DNA of 64,000 nt from CAZEBW01 sp964510205. GTDB taxonomy: Bacteria > Chloroflexota > Anaerolineae > VGOG01. The stretch is taken from the NCBI GenBank assembly GCA_964510205.1, contig CAZEBW010000007.1, positions 1 to 64,000 of the forward strand, read 5' to 3'. The first letter of the stretch is position 1. Each line of letters opens with the position of its first letter. This document shows, one piece after another, positions 46,214 to 53,786 of the stretch. The notes below the pieces were generated by a model. That model ran no database searches and had not been told where the DNA came from. It was given only the letters and a program-made list of their open reading frames with translations. Made by a program: the position numbers and the translations under genes.

Positions 46214-46307
46214 CTCAGGCCTTGAGTTCACCAGTTTCGAGACCTCGACGAACCCTGTCGAGCTGTTTCGGGTTTACCTGACCATCCGACCGAGGACCAA
46301 CAGACCA

Positions 46308-47018
46308 ATGAAAGGCTTTTCTGGTTTTCCCGCTGGCAAGGTGCACTTCACCCCCTTGCCCAATCTGTTCTTCAGCGAGCTCCTGCCGGCCATTGATGAC
46401 CTGGCCGAGCTGAAGGTGACGCTGCACATCTTCTGGCTGCTGCATCAGAAGAAGGGCTATCCCCGATACGTGAGCCGGCGGGAATTGGAGGCCGACGGGG
46501 TGCTGCTGGGAGGGCTCAAGGGGACGGGACAGGAGCCCGAGGATCGCCTGGCGCAAGCTTTGGAGCGAGCCGTGGCCCGGGGCACCCTTCTCCAGGTGAC
46601 GGCCCGCCGGGAGAATGAGCAGGACGACTGGTATTTCATGAACACCGACCTGGGCCGTCGGACGGTGGACAAAATCCGCCGTGGAGAACTGGAGCTCGAG
46701 GCGGACACCCTGCCCAGCAAGGTGCATTTGAAAGCAGAGCGTCCCAACATCTTCGCCCTCTACGAACAGAACATCGGCTTGCTCACGCCCCTCATCGCCG
46801 AGGAACTCCGCGACGCCGAGAAAACCTACCCCGCCGACTGGATCGAGGAAGCTTTCAGGATAGCCGTGGAGCACAATGCGCGCCGTTGGCGGTACGTGCA
46901 CAGCATTCTGGAGCGCTGGGCAGCCGAAGGGAAGGATAGTGAAAAGGGTAGACGAGGTCCTGAAGAAGATCGCCGCAGATACATCAAAGGGAAATATGCC
47001 GACTACATCGAACACTGA
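46308..47018 (+). CDS. dnaD: DnaD-domain primosome protein
   Basis: A 236-residue protein of the DnaD/DnaB (Gram-positive) replication-initiation family. The N-terminal winged-helix part has TPLPNLFFSELLPAIDDLAELKVTLHIFW-type sequence. A C-terminal DnaD domain contains NIFALYEQNIGLLTPLIAEEL and the family YxxxI-like signature in NARRWRYVHSILERWAAEG. It probably remodels origin DNA and helps load DnaB together with the loader encoded next. It overlaps the loader gene by 80 bp if the GTG at 46939 is used. Start ATG at 46308; ribosome site weak. The 94 bp to dnaB hold a short TCGACGAACCCTGTCGA palindrome. Confidence 0.88.
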   Translation: MKGFSGFPAGKVHFTPLPNLFFSELLPAIDDLAELKVTLHIFWLLHQKKGYPRYVSRRELEADGVLLGGLKGTGQEPEDRLAQALERAVARGTLLQVTARRENEQDDWYFMNTDLGRRTVDKIRRGELELEADTLPSKVHLKAERPNIFALYEQNIGLLTPLIAEELRDAEKTYPADWIEEAFRIAVEHNARRWRYVHSILERWAAEGKDSEKGRRGPEEDRRRYIKGKYADYIEH

Positions 47019-48396
47019 GGAAGTCCAAGGTCCGAAGTCCAAAGCCCGAAGTCTGAAGTCCAAGGAGCCAGGACTTAGGACTGGCCAAGCCTGTCCCATC
47101 TGCAAGGGGGCCGGGTATCTGATCAAGGATGTGCCCTTTGATCATCCTGATTTCGGCAAACTCTATCCCTGCCAGTGCAAGATCGAGGCATTGGAGGCCA
47201 AGCGCCTCTCGAAGTTGCGGGATTTGAGCCAGTTGGGCAAGCTTTCCCGCATGACCTTTGAGAGCTTCATACCTGAGGGCGTTGGCCTCAACACCCAGAA
47301 GCGCGAGAATCTGCGGCGAGCCTACGAACGGGCTAAACACTTCGCCCAGGAACCGATAGGCTGGTTGATCCTCAAAGGCGGCTACGGCTGCGGCAAGACC
47401 CACCTATCAGCGGCCATATCTAACTACCGCATTGCCAACGGTCAGCCTGTTCTGTTCGTCGTGGTGCCCGATCTCCTGGACCATCTGCGAGCCACCTACG
47501 CCCCCACCAGCGAGGTCTCTTACGATGAGCGATTCGAGGAAGTGCGCAATGCTCCCTTGCTGGTCCTCGACGACTTCGGCACGCACAGCGCCACCCCTTG
47601 GGCCCAGGAAAAACTCTACCAGATACTTAACCACCGCTACAACGCCCGCTTGCCCACCGTCATCACCACCAACCGCGAGCTGGAGGAGATTGACCTGCGG
47701 CTTCGCTCTCGGCTGGTGGACCCCGACCTGACGGAGATTGTCACCATCCTGGCGCCCGACTTCCGCCGCAGCGGGGTGAGCCAGGATCAATCGGAGCTTT
47801 CCAGCCTCTCTCTCCACGGCGACAAGACCTTCCAGACCTTCGACCTGCGCGCCCACGAGCTGCCCCGCGATGAGCACGAGAACCTCAAACGGGCCTTTGC
47901 CATTGCCAAGGGATACGCCGAGAGCCCGGTGGACTGGCTGGTCTTCACTGGCCCTTATGGCTGCGGCAAGACCCATCTCGCGGCGGCCATTGCCAACTCT
48001 TGGCAAGATCGGGGGCATTCGGCCCTCTTCATCGTCGTTCCCGACCTTCTCGACCACCTGCGAGCTACGTTCAATCCCCAAAGTCTGGTTTCATACGACC
48101 AGCGATTCGAAGAAATACGCAATGCCTCTCTGTTGATCCTCGACGACCTGGGCACCCAGAGCGCCACGACCTGGGCTCAAGAGAAACTCTTCCAGCTTTT
48201 CAACCATCGCTACAGCGCTCGCTTGCCCACCGTGATCACCATGCAAGAGTCAGTAGAGGAATTCGAGAAGACCAACCCCCGCCTCAGCTCGCGCATTTTG
48301 GACTTCTCCCGCTGCACCGTCTTCGCCATCATCGCCCCCAGCTACCGTGGCGGAGCGCGTCCCCAGAGACGACAGGGCCGCCGACGCAAGGGTTAG
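46939..48396 (+). CDS. DnaC/IstB-type helicase loader with two tandem AAA+ domains
   Basis: About 485 residues. A Cys4 zinc ribbon (CPICKGAGYL...YPCQC) is followed by two complete loader ATPase domains. Domain 1 has Walker A LKGGYGCGKTHLSAA and Walker B PLLVLDDFGTHSATPWAQEKL. Domain 2 has FTGPYGCGKTHLAAA and SLLILDDLGTQSATTWAQEKL. Domain 1 keeps the TTN sensor and SRL arginine; domain 2 reads TMQ and SRI. Ordinary DnaC/DnaI have one such domain in about 250-300 residues. Residues between the N-terminus and the zinc ribbon are encoded by a heptameric repeat. GTG at 46939 (MKRVDEVLKKIA-like) is preferred; ATG 46996 is possible. Confidence 0.85.
   Translation: MKRVDEVLKKIAADTSKGNMPTTSNTEEVQGPKSKARSLKSKEPGLRTGQACPICKGAGYLIKDVPFDHPDFGKLYPCQCKIEALEAKRLSKLRDLSQLGKLSRMTFESFIPEGVGLNTQKRENLRRAYERAKHFAQEPIGWLILKGGYGCGKTHLSAAISNYRIANGQPVLFVVVPDLLDHLRATYAPTSEVSYDERFEEVRNAPLLVLDDFGTHSATPWAQEKLYQILNHRYNARLPTVITTNRELEEIDLRLRSRLVDPDLTEIVTILAPDFRRSGVSQDQSELSSLSLHGDKTFQTFDLRAHELPRDEHENLKRAFAIAKGYAESPVDWLVFTGPYGCGKTHLAAAIANSWQDRGHSALFIVVPDLLDHLRATFNPQSLVSYDQRFEEIRNASLLILDDLGTQSATTWAQEKLFQLFNHRYSARLPTVITMQESVEEFEKTNPRLSSRILDFSRCTVFAIIAPSYRGGARPQRRQGRRRKG
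47020..47083. repeat. Heptameric AAGTCCA repeat inside the loader gene
   Basis: Regular 7-mers AAGTCCA, AGGTCCG, AAGTCCA, AAGCCCG, AAGTCTG, AAGTCCA, AGGAGCC. They encode a basic segment (EVQGPKSKARSLKSKEPGLR) ahead of the zinc ribbon, in frame. Confidence 0.85.
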
Positions 48397-48412
48397 ACCC
48401 AATGCGAACCAA

Positions 48413-48454
48413 AAGACCTCGGAGGTCTGCTGAGATCTCCGAGGTCTTCTTTTT
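48413..48454. terminator. Bidirectional terminator after the helicase loader
   Basis: A 16-bp stem (48413-48428 with 48433-48448, one G-T) with a 4-nt loop and T-run TTCTTTTTT to the right, A-run to the left. It separates convergent genes ending at 48396 and 48473. Confidence 0.85.
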
Positions 48455-48472
48455 TGGAAGAGGACTTCGCGC

Positions 48473-50188
48473 CTACTGCCGCGGCATTTTCACCGTAAAG
48501 GTCGTGTCACCCGGCTGGCTCCTAACCTCGAACTTGGCCCCGTAGGGGCTCAGAAGCTGATAGCAACTGTGCAGTCCCAGCCCCGTCCCCGTGAGAGATT
48601 CCCCACTGAAGGACTTGGTGGTGAAGAATGGCTCGAAGAGGTGAGGGATGTTCTCCTCTGGGATACCTACTCCCGTGTCGTGGAAATCAATGTAGACGTA
48701 TTCCTCGTTACAGCACGTGGTGACGGTGAGAACTGGCTCCTCGCAGTCCTCCATGGCGTCTATGGCGTTGCCGATGATGTTGGAGAAGGATTGGCTGAAG
48801 TCGCTGTAGATGCCTTCAACGTACAGAGGCGACTCACAGAAATTGTAAACCTTCTTGATCTGGTGTTTGAAACGCGGATCCCCGTTCAAGAACTTCAGCT
48901 CCTGCCAAAGCAGATCATTGATCTCAACTAACTGCTTGTGCTCCTCTTGCTCCTGACGGCTCTTGTACATCAGGTTGTCAATGATTTCCTCCATCGTTTT
49001 GCCCCCGCGCTCGATGGCGAACAACTCCTGACGTATGTTGTCATATATCTCGGCAATTCGGGCGGGCATCTCCGCCTTGCGGCCAGCTTTCTGGCTAAAA
49101 AAGTCCGGCAGTATCTCCTCGAAGCAGTCTCGTGTGTCCTCGAAGATAAGCTGAGTTCGACCCCTGATAACCGTTAGCGGAGTGAGGAGGTTGTGGGCGA
49201 TGCCCTGCGCTAGTCGCCCAATGGCCGAGAGTTTCTCAGCCTGGGCAAGTTGGGTCTGCAACTGCTTCTGTAGAGTGATATCCTGAACGATTTGTACCAG
49301 CCTATCCACATTGCCTTCTGAATCCCGCAGGGGATGGGTAGATAGCCGAAGGTCTTTTCCCAGCACAGGTTCTCTCACCTCGATGGTTTGAGGCTCCCCT
49401 GTCCGCATCGTCTCAATCTGAGGACAGTAATCGGGAGGTTCGTCCCGATTGTGTAAGACTCGATAGCACTTCCGGCCGATGAGTTTGGCGGGCGTAGTGC
49501 CCAACATTTTGGCCAAAGCGACGTTGACGCGAAGGATGTTGAATTCCTCGTCCAGCATGAAGATGCCTTCAGTGATGGCGTCAAAGATTTCCTCCCATTC
49601 CCTCTTGGCGCGAACCACTTTTTGAAACGTCTGCGCGTTTTCGATGGCAGCCCCGACCTGCTGGCCAATAGTCACCAGCAAGTTGACCTCTTGAGAGTTT
49701 GGAGCGCGGCCTCGGCTGAAGACGTTCATGATCCCCAGTAAATTGCCGTTGGCGCTCAGGGGCACGCTGATGTAGGAGCGAAGCCCCTCTCGGTCTTGCA
49801 GGAACCTGCCAAGCCGAGGGTACTGAGAGATTTCCTGCACCACGATGAGTCTCTCCAGCTCAGGAGTCACCGCCGGGAAATCCTGCCCAGCTTTCATGGT
49901 GATCAACTCCCGGGCAAATCTTTCCCCCATCCCCCGCTGAGCCTCTAATACAAACTCCCCCCGGGCTTCATTGAACAGGAAGACAAAGCCTGTCTCTAAT
50001 CCCATGGAGGACAACGCAATGTCCAGAGCCTTCTCCAGGATCTCTCGCAGATCAAGCGACGGCACAACCTCGACGTTGATCTTATTGAGAGTGACAAGTT
50101 CCTCCTCTCTGGATAGCAGCGCATCATTGACTCCCTCTAACTCAGCAATCTTCTCCTCCAGACTGTCGAGCAACGCCTCTTTCCCCAT
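48473..50188 (-). CDS. GAF-PAS histidine kinase with atypical H-box
   Basis: A 571-residue soluble sensor kinase, start ATG at 50188 behind GAGGAGG. Order: short coiled coil, GAF (about 45-190), PAS (about 200-305, with CYRVLHNRDEPPDYCP), phosphoacceptor domain (SAIGRLAQGIAHNLLTPLTV), HATPase (DFHDTGVGIPEEN, LTGTGLGLHSCYQLL). The residue after the phosphorylated His is Asn, where HisKA kinases normally have Glu or Asp, a residue needed for autokinase catalysis in known enzymes. It starts 15 bp after the response-regulator gene upstream, so they form a pair. Confidence 0.87.
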   Translation of the reverse strand: MGKEALLDSLEEKIAELEGVNDALLSREEELVTLNKINVEVVPSLDLREILEKALDIALSSMGLETGFVFLFNEARGEFVLEAQRGMGERFARELITMKAGQDFPAVTPELERLIVVQEISQYPRLGRFLQDREGLRSYISVPLSANGNLLGIMNVFSRGRAPNSQEVNLLVTIGQQVGAAIENAQTFQKVVRAKREWEEIFDAITEGIFMLDEEFNILRVNVALAKMLGTTPAKLIGRKCYRVLHNRDEPPDYCPQIETMRTGEPQTIEVREPVLGKDLRLSTHPLRDSEGNVDRLVQIVQDITLQKQLQTQLAQAEKLSAIGRLAQGIAHNLLTPLTVIRGRTQLIFEDTRDCFEEILPDFFSQKAGRKAEMPARIAEIYDNIRQELFAIERGGKTMEEIIDNLMYKSRQEQEEHKQLVEINDLLWQELKFLNGDPRFKHQIKKVYNFCESPLYVEGIYSDFSQSFSNIIGNAIDAMEDCEEPVLTVTTCCNEEYVYIDFHDTGVGIPEENIPHLFEPFFTTKSFSGESLTGTGLGLHSCYQLLSPYGAKFEVRSQPGDTTFTVKMPRQ

Positions 50189-50202
50189 CTTTCCTCCTCG
50201 GT

Positions 50203-51843
50203 TTACCAAAGCGCTTGGCCGGGACGGTCCGCGTCGTTCCTTAGCCAGGCAACTGGATCACGATCCCTCGTCTCCTGTTCGAACCTAAAACCTTTCTGTC
50301 TGAAGAGCTTCAAGCACGCCCCTACCACTTCAGGGTCATAGAGAGTATGCCTATTCTGCAAGATCTCGTCCAGGGCCCTATCTAGGCCGCGAGCCGCTCG
50401 GTAGGGCTGGTGAGAGGCCATAGCGTCAACGACGTCAGCCACCCCCAAGATTTTTGCCTCTGGCAAGATGTCCTCACCCGAAAGACCTTGAGGATACCCA
50501 GAGCCATCTAGCCGTTCGTGATGCTGAAGCACGATTTCGGCCACCGGCCAGGGAAAGTCCACCTCTTTCAATATGTCGTAACCGATTTGGGGGTGCGCCT
50601 TGATGATGCCGTATTCGAGCTCGCTTATCCCATCGGGATTACTGAGGATTTCCACGGGTACGCTTATCTTGCCGATGTCATGAATCAGCCCCGCCACCCG
50701 GATCCCTTCGATCTGATCACCAAAAAGGCCCATCTCCTGGGCGATGGCAGTGGCCAACTGGGTTACCCGCTGTTGATGGCCGGCGGTATAGGGATTCCTC
50801 GTCCTGATCGCCGAGGCCAGCGCCTGGACCGTTTCATCGAAGGTCCTTCGCAATCTATCGAGACTTCTTTGGAGTTCTCCCTCCACTTGCTTATGCTCGG
50901 TAATGTCGGTGAAGACAGCCAGGGTGCCAGCGAAGCGGCCCCCCTCAATCAGAGGGCCGCTGCTGACCAGGGCGGGAATCAGCGCGCCGTCCTTGCGAAC
51001 GAGCTGCAATTCGTAGCGATCGGCTTCGCCGTGCGCACGCCGTTCGTGGGCCGCCTGGATGCTGGGGTGCTGATCAGAGGAAACGATGGCTGTCCAGTGC
51101 TGGCCGATCAGCTCTTCGGGCGTGTAGCCCAACAGGTCAGCCGCAGCCGGGTTGACGAAGATGATACGCCCCTCTGCATTCTCCACAGCGATGCCCTCGG
51201 CCATGTTCTGGACGATATTCTGATTGAAGTCTTTCAGCCGCCGAATCTCCTCCTCGGCCTGCTTGCGGTCGAGGACCTCCTGCTGAAGCTGTTCGTTCAG
51301 CTCTTGTAGTTCGCTCTGCGTCTCAACGAGCTTTTGGTTCTGTCGGACAGCGTTATCATAGGTGGATAGGAGGAGATTCAACATTTGCTGACGGCCTGAG
51401 GTTATGACGTGACGCTCACCGCCAAATGCGATTTCCAGTTCCCCTTCCCCCCCGTTGTTTTTCCGCCGCACCGACCCTGCAAGAGCAAATTCTACTTGGG
51501 ACAGGAGGTGATTTTCGTAATACGGTTTGGTCAGATAGTAATCCACCCCCGACTGGAGCGCCTGGATAACGTCCTCGGTGTCCGACAGCACGGCCAGCAA
51601 TATGATCGGAATGTCCCTGAGCGCTTTGTCACGCTTGATCGCCTGGCACATCTCATAACCGTCCATGACCGGCATAACAATGTCAGAAACAATGAGATCT
51701 GGCTTGCGTTCGCGCGCCGCCGCGAGAGCCTCTTGGCCGTTGGTAGCAACCGTGACCCAGTAGCCGCGCTTCTGGAGCAAGTCCTTGAGTTGCGCGACTT
51801 GGATCAGGCTGTCTTTGACGATCAAGATGCGCTTTTTCGCCAT
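50203..51843 (-). CDS. Response regulator with PAS and HD-GYP (c-di-GMP phosphodiesterase) domains
   Basis: A 546-residue regulator. The receiver domain (1-120) has phospho-Asp in DLIVSDIVMPVMDG and the Lys in YYLTKPY, but the first acidic-pocket position reads VKDS instead of ED/DD, and the switch Thr is replaced (ILLAVLSD). A coiled coil follows, then PAS (about 200-320). The HD-GYP domain has AGLIHDIGKISVP, a HHERLDGSGYP motif and VADVVDAMASHQPYR, which hydrolyse cyclic di-GMP in known members. ATG at 51843 is chosen; an in-frame opening reaches 51981. It forms an operon with the kinase at 48473-50188. Confidence 0.87.
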   Translation of the reverse strand: MAKKRILIVKDSLIQVAQLKDLLQKRGYWVTVATNGQEALAAARERKPDLIVSDIVMPVMDGYEMCQAIKRDKALRDIPIILLAVLSDTEDVIQALQSGVDYYLTKPYYENHLLSQVEFALAGSVRRKNNGGEGELEIAFGGERHVITSGRQQMLNLLLSTYDNAVRQNQKLVETQSELQELNEQLQQEVLDRKQAEEEIRRLKDFNQNIVQNMAEGIAVENAEGRIIFVNPAAADLLGYTPEELIGQHWTAIVSSDQHPSIQAAHERRAHGEADRYELQLVRKDGALIPALVSSGPLIEGGRFAGTLAVFTDITEHKQVEGELQRSLDRLRRTFDETVQALASAIRTRNPYTAGHQQRVTQLATAIAQEMGLFGDQIEGIRVAGLIHDIGKISVPVEILSNPDGISELEYGIIKAHPQIGYDILKEVDFPWPVAEIVLQHHERLDGSGYPQGLSGEDILPEAKILGVADVVDAMASHQPYRAARGLDRALDEILQNRHTLYDPEVVGACLKLFRQKGFRFEQETRDRDPVAWLRNDADRPGQALW

Positions 51844-52065
51844 GCGCCCTCCCGCAGCCATCTCTTGTAATCGTTCTGGGTACTCTGAGCGCGCTTCTCT
51901 GCCCCGCCGGCGCCCATCGCCCCTCACTTCCAATTCAGCAACCCGTTGACGCGATCCTAGCGACTCATTCATGAATAGCACCCCTCTCTCTTAGCCTGCT
52001 CATGCACCCTGTGAACCTCTCGTGACCTCAAAACGAACAATGACCTCGCCCCATTCGAATCGCCC

Positions 52066-52139
52066 AGCACGCCCCTGGCATGAGCAAATCATCTACCACC
52101 CTTTTTAGCTCCTGCCAGGGGCCACTGCAAGGGCGTGCT
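52066..52139. repeat. Nested palindrome between the HD-GYP regulator and HTH genes
   Basis: AGCACGCCC (52066-52074) pairs with GGGCGTGCT (52131-52139), and CCCTGGCA (52073-52080) with TGCCAGGG (52113-52120). It occupies the 331-bp gap 51844-52174, in which no gene is evident. No T-run. Confidence 0.6.
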
Positions 52140-52174
52140 TGCATTTGGGGGGGGACATGCCCGTGGCCGTTGTG

Positions 52175-52396
52175 CTACTGAACCCCAGATTTGTCCTCCG
52201 ATCGCCGGTGAGAAGACACGCGGCTCTCCTCGAGGTATTCGTTCAACATACTCAGGCTGTACCTGCGGTGGCCGCCTGGCGTCCGGAAAGGGATCAAACT
52301 TCCGTCTCTCTCCATCCTCCTCAGAGTGTATAAGCTCACCCGCAGATACTCAGCGGCCTCCTTCGCTGTAAGGATGATCATTTCCTCTTCTGTCAT
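52175..52396 (-). CDS. MerR/excisionase-type mini HTH regulator, second gene of the tandem pair
   Basis: A 73-residue protein: MTEEEMIILTAKEAAEYLRV, turn-helix SLYTLRRMERDG, wing LIPFRTPGGHRRYSLSMLNEYL, short charged tail. The ATG at 52396 has a GGGGTGAG ribosome site. It lies 14 bp after the similar gene at 52411-52635, so the two are expressed together from the promoter at 52761-52789. Family HTH_17/BldC-like. It probably binds DNA as a dimer or filament. The two products could form mixed assemblies; this is inference. Confidence 0.82.
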   Translation of the reverse strand: MTEEEMIILTAKEAAEYLRVSLYTLRRMERDGSLIPFRTPGGHRRYSLSMLNEYLEESRVSSHRRSEDKSGVQ

Positions 52397-52410
52397 ATCT
52401 CACCCCCTCT

Positions 52411-52635
52411 TCACGTCCGCCCCGTTCTGTCCCCACTGGTCTGGGGGCGGGGAGATTTGCGACTATTGTTTAGGTATTGGTTCAGCATCCTGAGACTGTA
52501 CCTGCGATGCCCGCCGGGGGTACGATAAGGCACCAACGCACCATCGCTCTCTATCTTGCTCAAGGTGAACATGCTCACCCGAAGGTACCTCGCGGCTTCC
52601 TTGGCAGTCATGAGCCTGACCCTATGCTTTGTCAT
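52411..52635 (-). CDS. MerR/excisionase-type mini HTH regulator, first gene of the tandem pair
   Basis: A 74-residue protein read from the ATG at 52635 with AAAGGAGT; the longer frame to 52812 crosses the promoter and is rejected. Sequence MTKHRVRLMTAKEAARYLRV, SMFTLSKIESDGALVPYRTP, GGHRRYSLRMLNQYLNNSRK is nearly identical to the start of the gene at 18856 (SMFTLSKIE, VPYRTPGGHRRYSLRMLNQYL). About 120 bp upstream lie TTGTAG repeats that overlap a promoter, suggesting autoregulation. Distant relatives are BldC and phage excisionases, but no phage genes are near. Confidence 0.84.
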   Translation of the reverse strand: MTKHRVRLMTAKEAARYLRVSMFTLSKIESDGALVPYRTPGGHRRYSLRMLNQYLNNSRKSPRPQTSGDRTGRT

Positions 52636-52754
52636 TTTCAGCACTCCTTTCCTCGCTTGCCGAAGAACTGCCCAGAAGTGAACGAAAAGGCCGGAATTTT
52701 TCTGAACTGATTGAAGACTCCCCTGAAAAAAGGTCAGAATCTCAAACGATGCCA

Positions 52755-52789
52755 CTACAAATTGTATCATAGCTACAAACTTACTACAA
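52755..52789 (-). promoter_or_regulatory. Promoter of the HTH pair overlapped by CTACAA repeats
   Basis: Minus strand TTGTAG (52784-52789), 17-bp spacer ending TGA, TACAAT (52761-52766). Plus-strand CTACAA occurs at 52755-52760, 52773-52778 and 52784-52789 (18 and 11 bp apart), so the -35 itself is a half-site. The likely ligand is one of the HTH products. The rest of the gap 52636-53074 holds the terminator at 52983-53019 and nothing else evident. Confidence 0.6.
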
Positions 52790-52982
52790 TTTATAGTGGG
52801 CTCAATCATCAAAATGGAGTTTTTTCAGTAGAGTCATTGAATTATAGCAAATTTGGCCCAAGTTTGGGGTGAAGAAAGCGTTAATTCAACATTAATTTGG
52901 CGTGAAACAGGCAGGGACCACGTCGAGGCTGCTCCGTATTCAAAGGGATAGCGCGGGTTCTGTATCGCAGCCCGTGCCCTCC

Positions 52983-53019
52983 AAAGAAAGAGCGCTAGTC
53001 CGATGATGGACTAGCGCTC
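52983..53019 (-). terminator. Terminator of the OmpR-type regulator gene
   Basis: A perfect 12-bp stem (52990-53001 with 53008-53019), 6-nt loop, followed on the minus strand by CTTTCTTTGG. Confidence 0.8.
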
Positions 53020-53074
53020 GGTGGGAGAGCTTTGGTTTTTCAGAGGAACTTGAATCCTGCCAGACTCTAGCTCG

Positions 53075-53764
53075 CTACTCGCTGATGATATAGCCGTGGC
53101 GGGAGATTGTTCTGATATAGATAGGCTCGGTGGGCGTGGGTTCGATCTTGGCCCGGATGTTCTTGATATGCGCTCTGACCAGGTTAGGATCGCCCGTACC
53201 GGGGGGGTATTCCCACACCTCCTGCAGCAGCCTCTCGGTGGAGATGACCTCCCCGGCGTGGTTCATTAGATAGTAGAGCAGTTCAAACTCTACTGGGGTA
53301 AGGAGAAGAACGTAGCCGTCCACATTCAGCTTGAAGGTGCGGGGATCGAGGGAGAGAGCGCCAACTTCCAGAGGGGCTTTGGGCGCTTCGCTGGGCATAC
53401 TGCGGCGCAGAAGGGCCCTCACCCGCAGCTCTAGCTCTCGCAGGTCGAAGGGCTTGGTCAGGTAGTCATCAGCCCCGGCCTCGAAGCCTTCGATCTTATT
53501 CTCTATTTTCCCTTTGGCCGTCAAGAATAGGATAGGCACAGAAGCCACGTTGGGGAGAATACGGATGCGCTGGCAGACCTCAATGCCATTCATGCGGGGC
53601 ATCATGATGTCCAACACGACCAAGTCGGGGCAATGCTGTTGAATCAGTTGCAGGGCCTGAGCACCGCTGTAGGCCACAACCACCTCGTGGTTTCTGCGCC
53701 GCAGGGTGCGCTCTACTGTCCCAGCAACGTCTCGGTCGTCATCAACAACCAGGATACGGGCCAT
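53075..53764 (-). CDS. OmpR/PhoB-family response regulator
   Basis: A 229-residue DNA-binding regulator. The receiver domain has the acidic pair in ILVVDDDRDVAG, phospho-Asp in DLVVLDIMMPRMNG, Thr in ILFLTAKG and Lys in DDYLTKPF, all canonical. The C-terminal winged helix (from about residue 130) shows LTPVEFELLYYLMNHAGEVI, STERLLQEVWEYPPGTGDPN and VRAHIKNIRAKIEP. It is encoded 22 bp after its histidine kinase and is followed by a terminator, so the pair is a two-gene operon. Target genes unknown. Confidence 0.93.
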   Translation of the reverse strand: MARILVVDDDRDVAGTVERTLRRRNHEVVVAYSGAQALQLIQQHCPDLVVLDIMMPRMNGIEVCQRIRILPNVASVPILFLTAKGKIENKIEGFEAGADDYLTKPFDLRELELRVRALLRRSMPSEAPKAPLEVGALSLDPRTFKLNVDGYVLLLTPVEFELLYYLMNHAGEVISTERLLQEVWEYPPGTGDPNLVRAHIKNIRAKIEPTPTEPIYIRTISRHGYIISE

Positions 53765-53786
53765 AAGTCACCTCCAAAGTTAAGGA

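Noticed and set aside
47398..48020. IstB transposition helper of an insertion sequence
   Set aside because: The loader resembles IstB, but no transposase or terminal repeats are near, and dnaB and dnaD are adjacent, which fits DnaC.
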